From positions 12,980,269-13,044,268 of the forward strand of contig JAOWCC010000655.1 in assembly GCA_030867875.1 (NCBI GenBank): 64,000 nucleotides of DNA, in the 5' to 3' direction. Origin of the DNA: Actinernus sp. WN-2022 (Eukaryota > Cnidaria > Anthozoa > Actiniaria > Actinernidae). Below the pieces are notes generated by a model. The model was given only the letters and a program-made list of their open reading frames with translations. It ran no database searches and had not been told where the DNA came from. The translations under genes were made by a program, and so were the position numbers. Below, piece by piece: positions 59,585 through 64,000 of the stretch (positions are counted from its first letter, which is position 1; the number at the start of each line of letters is the position of its first letter).

Positions 59585-60568
59585 CGGATGGTGTAATTTG
59601 CGGCTCGGACGCTCGATGGCTTGGCGGCTCGACGGGCTTTGACGGAACGGTGGGAATGACAACAATATGATAAATTTAATCACTGGAACGAAGTTTACTA
59701 TAGTTAACGGCATCGCTCATGCAGTGTGACCTGCCGGCCGGTTTACCGTAGTAAACTTTACTGTGGTTAGTTGCTCCGACAACGGCGGCAGGAAGGAGAT
59801 CTCTAGTCAGGATCCTTAAGTCAGGATTTCGAGACAGGTTTCCCAGAAATTTATAATTATTTAATCACATACAAAGGAGGCTGCTTAGATCTTAGAAATT
59901 TTCTTCCATTTTGGTTTACACTTATAACTACTGGCACGTCAAATAAACAAAAACCATCAAATTGCTCAAACGTTCAAACCGTTGTATTAAAAATCTATCT
60001 ATCGCGACCGTGTGAAACTGTCGATCTTATTTCATATACGAACGCGGGTGTAGGAGGCGGGAAAATGAAGGAGTGTGGACAACATGCGAGCCATGCGAGC
60101 CATGCAAATAAAAACATGCGAGCCATGAAAAAAAACCTCACATACAAAAACTAAATAAATAAAATACTCACATACAATTGCTGCGAATTTCCTATCAAAG
60201 CTGCATGTCAGAGGGTCTGAATGGGGTTAACTGACTACTGACAAACAGCCTTAAAAATAACTGAGAACTGACAAATGACGATTTTTTTACTGACAACCGA
60301 AAAATAACTGACAACTGACGAATTTGTTTTTTTTGTGGGTCAAACATTGTAAATTGTCCCTGTTTCAAACGCTCTTAGCTTTCATTCGTATTTTCGTGTA
60401 TTTATTTCACTAGCTTCGTTCCAGTGAATTTTACTTCACTGTGTATAATGATATTAGCTTATTCAGCTACTCTGTATAATTTGAGGAGAAATAAAGTGTA
60501 TGTATGTATGTTTGCACTTCCTACAAAGCCGTTCCGTCAAGCCGTCGAGCCGCAAATTACACCATCCG
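59585..60568. mobile_element. MITE-like element with GGATGGTGTAATTTGCGGCTC ends
   Basis: Inverted ends starting CGGATGGTGTAATTTGCGGC and running to TTGACGGAACGG (about 40-60 bases) lie at 59,585 and 60,568. The interior is non-coding and contains short CTGACAACTGA-type direct repeats near 60,230-60,330. Confidence 0.6.
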
Positions 60569-61025
60569 CCCTATAACCCCTTCCCTCCTCTTCATGCACA
60601 TTGAGAATCTGGATTATTTTTGTATGTATCCCTCGGTTAATAAAGCGAAAGTTTACAAGGTAGGCTTTAAATCTCCATATCAAACACTTTAAAAGAGCAT
60701 ACGTAAGCCGACAGTGACGTGGCAACAAGTTCACCCGCCACACACCCGGGCCAACGCTGGCATGCAACAATGCAAAAAGAAGGAACGGAAATAAATATAG
60801 TTAAAATTACTATTTAACAATGTGTCTTATTTATAAACAGAGATCTTACTTCTTGTCTGAGAGGAATCCATGATCGGCTGCCCCTTGGCATCTATAACAA
60901 TCAATCTCACTACTTCTCCCTGATCTCTTAGTTCTTGTTCGATAGCACTACAGATAATGGATACAGATATGTGACCAAACCTAGTCAGCGACTTCGGTCA
61001 AGTTGATTGAAATAGGGAACAACTT

Positions 61026-62974
61026 GGACCAATAGGCCTTTTGCAATAGACAGTCACGTGGACTTGTTGGCCCATAGTTAACGCCATACTGGGTTGCAAG
61101 CTAACCAGCTCTCCCTTGACAACCAACAGAGATTGACTGAGCCGTGGTATCATAGCTCAGGACATTCGAAGCGTTTTTTTCGTCTTACTTACTAAATTCA
61201 TCTCGAAATAAGTCTTATACCAGAACAAAAGTAAAGGTTGTTCTTTACTTTTGATCCGGTATTTTGTCAAATATGCGGCGCAAAATAGAGTTTGACGCTC
61301 AATACGAACTCACCTCGAATCTCAGGCATGGGCAAACATGGCGGCCGCTAAACAAGGTAAAGTAGTCATAATTAAACGAATAGTATTGTAATAGTTGAGC
61401 AGATTCCTTCTTTCTCTTTTATACTATGTTTATATAAACCAGTATTTACGGCGTTAATTTCTCAGGTTTTATAACTTTGGAGAGTACACCGAAACATTGA
61501 CGAATAGTGACAGTGTCAGTATTAAAATGCAATGGTCGATATGACCACATACAGGAAGGCCAAGCTCTGTATTTGCACTGTGAAAGTTCTAGAAGAAAAA
61601 AATAAATAAAAATATTTAACTTTGAAGAACTGGTCTTGTGTTATCATGTGTCTATAATTAACCATATAGCAATCAGTTTAGTGCTCTGGCACCTGTAAAT
61701 CGGTATGTTTTCTGGCTAGGCTCTTTTTCTTTAATATTTATAAAGAGGGAGGTCAGTTTTTCTCAACTATATTTGTCCTATGTTTGGTGTGGTGACATGA
61801 AATATTTGAGAACTTATTAAACATATTGTAAGCTTCCGTGCAGCAAACACATCAACTCTAATGTTTTCAAAAAGTGACATGCTAGAAAATGATAAAGAAC
61901 TTAAGAATTTAATTTATTTTATTTAATCTAATTTTAAATTAATTAAGCTTAACTGGTTGGAATACCACAGGAAACACCAAGCTCTGTTTTGTGAGTTTTA
62001 AATTATAAGGGTTTGTATGAGATTTTTAACGAGTATTTGGTTGTATCCGTTAGGCCAGAAATACTGAAATAAAATTCAATGAAAACTTACCTGGAGTCTT
62101 TATCTGTTCTTCATTGGGTTCTGTATGCAATTTCAGCGAATTCTGTTGAATTTTTACCCTCGCCCTCTCCAACTAAGAAAGATGGCAAGGACGGACGCAA
62201 CCGCCATTTCTCGACCCCAATCACTCGAACATCGCGCGCTCGAATTTTCATCCAAAATCACAATGCCAACCGCAACTAGACCTCGAATAATAGCACAACA
62301 GTATCTATTCCAAGAGCCTCGTGCCATTTAATTGAAGTAATCCCCATTTCTCGAGCCTAATCGAACACAAATGTCAAAGAAATTCGCCCGTTGGGATTCG
62401 TGACTGGGAGAAGTTGACACGCTTAGCAACGGCTAGCTGCCAAAAGTTCACGGGCTCAGAACGTACGTATATATCTTATTTTGAACACACCTTCATGTAA
62501 GTTGGCTGTGTGGTACAGTGGTTTAGAGCGCGCGCGCTTTCGATCCAACGACCGGGGTTCAATTCTACACCAGGCGCTTAAAAAAAAAAATGTTTACTTC
62601 TTTTTCTCCTTTCTCAGTTTTATTTAATCTTCACGGCCTCTATTTTAAACAATTAGAGCCGCCTTCTCTACATGAAAAACATTCGTGTAAGTTCCGTTTG
62701 AGCGGTCCAAACTCTATTTTGCGCTACTTATTGACAAAATACCGGATCAAAAGTAAAGAATCAACCTTTACTTTTGTTCTGTATAAGACTTATTTTCGAG
62801 ATGAATTTAGTAAGTAAGACGAAAAAACGCTTCGAAGTCCAGCTATGATACCACGGCCTCAGTCAATCTCTCGTTGGTTGTCAAGGGAGAGCTGTTAGCT
62901 TGCAACCCAGGTATGGCGTTACTATGGGCCAACAAAGTCACGCGACTGTCCTATTGCAAAAGGCCTATTGGTCC
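61026..62974. mobile_element. Foldback element related to the one at 25,524
   Basis: Inverted arms of about 290 bases start GGACCAATAGGCCTTTTGCA. Inside the left arm AACATGGCGGCCGCTAAACA is followed by GGTAAAG, parallel to the ATGGCGGCC...GGTAAG of the 25.5-kb element. The interior holds AT-rich spacer and a tRNA-like SINE head at 62,501. Confidence 0.7.
62501..62590 (+). repeat. tRNA-derived SINE-like sequence
   Basis: A-box-like TGTGGTACAGTGGTTTAGAGC and B-box-like GGGGTTCAATTCTAC at tRNA spacing, followed by a run of about 10 A. The anticodon arm is not well formed, so a SINE head or tRNA pseudogene fits better than a tRNA gene. Confidence 0.5.
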
Positions 62975-63253
62975 TCGGTCGTCGACAGACGAGAAGATAA
63001 AGTCTCTTACTTGCTCGGCAACTTTTTTCTTCTTGCCTTGATAAAAGACAGACCAGGGAGCTGGTCTTTTTCCCCAGCCCATACATTGTCAGTGGCGTTT
63101 CCCACAAGGCTTAGAACCTTGCAAACTTACTTCGGTTCGATGCGCGAGGAAGTGAGAGTGACCTAGTGAAAAAAAAGAGACATTTTTCAGTTTAAGCGAT
63201 AATCCGACTACACGTGTTGTTCAATCGGTCACTTTTACCTTCAATATACGTAC

Positions 63254-63529
63254 CTTGAACTTGCAGACCCTTGCAAAAAGTCGTCTCGTCGTCGTTTGAG
63301 TCACTAGCATGAAACGCAATCACAACAGCATTCCCTGTCGATGGAGGCAACAAGAACTTTCCCATTTGACAACGGCCAACATTCCTCAACTTTTCCGTTG
63401 CGTGACACTTTTAAGTGCACTCCATCCTCATGTAGTTTAAAAAATCGAGCAATTGTGTTCTTTAGCCACAATTGATCCTGGCAATCCGAGAGTTTTACCT
63501 TCAAATTCCAGTGAAATGAAGTCTGCCAT
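63254..63529 (-). pseudogene. Possible 5' exon of a host gene, frameshifted
   Basis: On the minus strand an ATG at 63,529 starts MADFISLEFEGKTLGL, and a GTACGT donor lies at 63,248-63,253. Three different frames are needed to keep it open: the first 30 codons, then KLSDCQDQLWLKNTIARFF through KVSRNGKVEE, then NAVVIAFHASDSNDDETTF. The protein-like composition and the donor suggest a decayed exon; the family is not recognised. Confidence 0.3.
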
Positions 63530-63599
63530 GTTTCTTTCTCTCAATTTCCCACGTTTTTTGTTTCTCACGTGACCATTTCCCGCCGTTTTCAGCCATGAA

Positions 63600-63985
63600 T
63601 CGAGGCTAAATAATCACAGAATGCAAAATACAGAATACAACTCATCGTTTCCGTTTATCCCCTCAAACGGAAACGATGAAATCGCCGGTCTCCCCTCAAG
63701 AAGGGGATGCTGTTCGCAGGCTGACATAATTCCATGCAAAATAAAGAAAATAGACATGGAATCGAGGCTAAATAATTCCAGAATGCAAAATACAGAATTG
63801 GTGGAGAAAGAATACAGCCATGGAATCGAGACAACATAATTCCAGAATGCAAAATACAGAAAACAGACATGGAATGGAGGCTAAATAATTGCAGAATTGC
63901 AGAAATACAGAATTGTCGAGTAAGAATACAGCCATGGAATCGAGGCAGACAAATCACAGAATACAGAATTTGGGTTGGCAAGAAA
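63600..63985. repeat. Minisatellite, inverted relative of 16,240-16,570
   Basis: Units of about 40-60 bases contain CATGGAATCGAGGC and CAGAATGCAAAATACAGAA, the reverse complement of the units near 16.3 kb. Confidence 0.8.
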
Positions 63986-64000
63986 CGAAAAGTCATAGGA

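Noticed and set aside
1..64000. Bacterial or free viral contig
   Set aside because: Splice sites with consistent phases, LTR and non-LTR retrotransposons with target duplications and a CR1 tail show a eukaryotic chromosome.

Overview
The window is eukaryotic, metazoan, repeat-dominated DNA. It has spliced host-type genes, metazoan LTR retrotransposons (two Ty3/gypsy and one BEL/Pao), a Penelope-like element, a CR1-like fragment and many inverted-repeat DNA elements. It also holds three copies of one Polinton/Maverick (adintovirus-like) lineage. From recalled protein families (no search was run) this Polinton gene set is the kind found in cnidarian genomes, so an anthozoan or other cnidarian host is most likely.

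Layout. 1-13,460: Polinton copy 1, entering from the left edge. It carries a Cys-rich gene (minus), a membrane protein (minus), a penton-like gene (minus), a C-terminally anchored protein (plus), a membrane protein (minus), the major capsid protein (plus), a packaging ATPase (plus), a run of small membrane proteins (plus), an accessory gene, an integrase (plus) and a protein-primed type DNA polymerase B (minus). 13,461-13,745: a palindromic MITE. 13,746-16,098: copy 3, an inverted internal Polinton fragment. 16,240-19,121: satellite repeats, a Harbinger-type MITE, a non-LTR remnant and foldback elements, one with a tRNA-like core. 19,442-24,789: a pogo/Tigger-like MITE split by gypsy-1 (19,662-24,186). 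24,872-33,542: a spliced DDE-integrase-derived gene. Its first intron holds a foldback element and its second holds gypsy-2 in antisense (28,659-33,158). 33,898-34,270 and 59,000-59,217: two exons of a minus-strand RING-finger gene. 34,280-57,114: Polinton copy 2, bounded by terminal inverted repeats of about 290 bp and a 5-6 bp target duplication, inserted next to the 3' splice site of the RING gene. Copy 2 is itself broken by a TA-flanked MITE (42,087-43,679), a Penelope-like element (about 46,835-48,300) and a BEL/Pao element (about 49,977-54,590). 57,115-64,000: a CR1 fragment, further MITE or foldback elements, a tRNA-like SINE head and an inverted relative of the satellite at 16.3 kb.

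How the genes work together. Copies 1 and 2 share a virion and integration cassette in the same order: penton-like protein, anchored protein, MCP, A32-like ATPase, small membrane proteins and rve integrase. Their replication genes differ. Copy 1 has a family-B polymerase with an endonuclease-VII-like zinc module. Copy 2 has an unrelated-looking polymerase-like gene whose N-terminal and palm part (54,591-56,691) and HNH C-terminus (46,392-46,850) are now far apart. Copy 2 also has a TFIIB-like gene. No adenovirus-type protease was recognised. Almost every Polinton gene in all three copies carries a frameshift, nonsense codon, lost start or insertion, so these are decayed endogenous copies.
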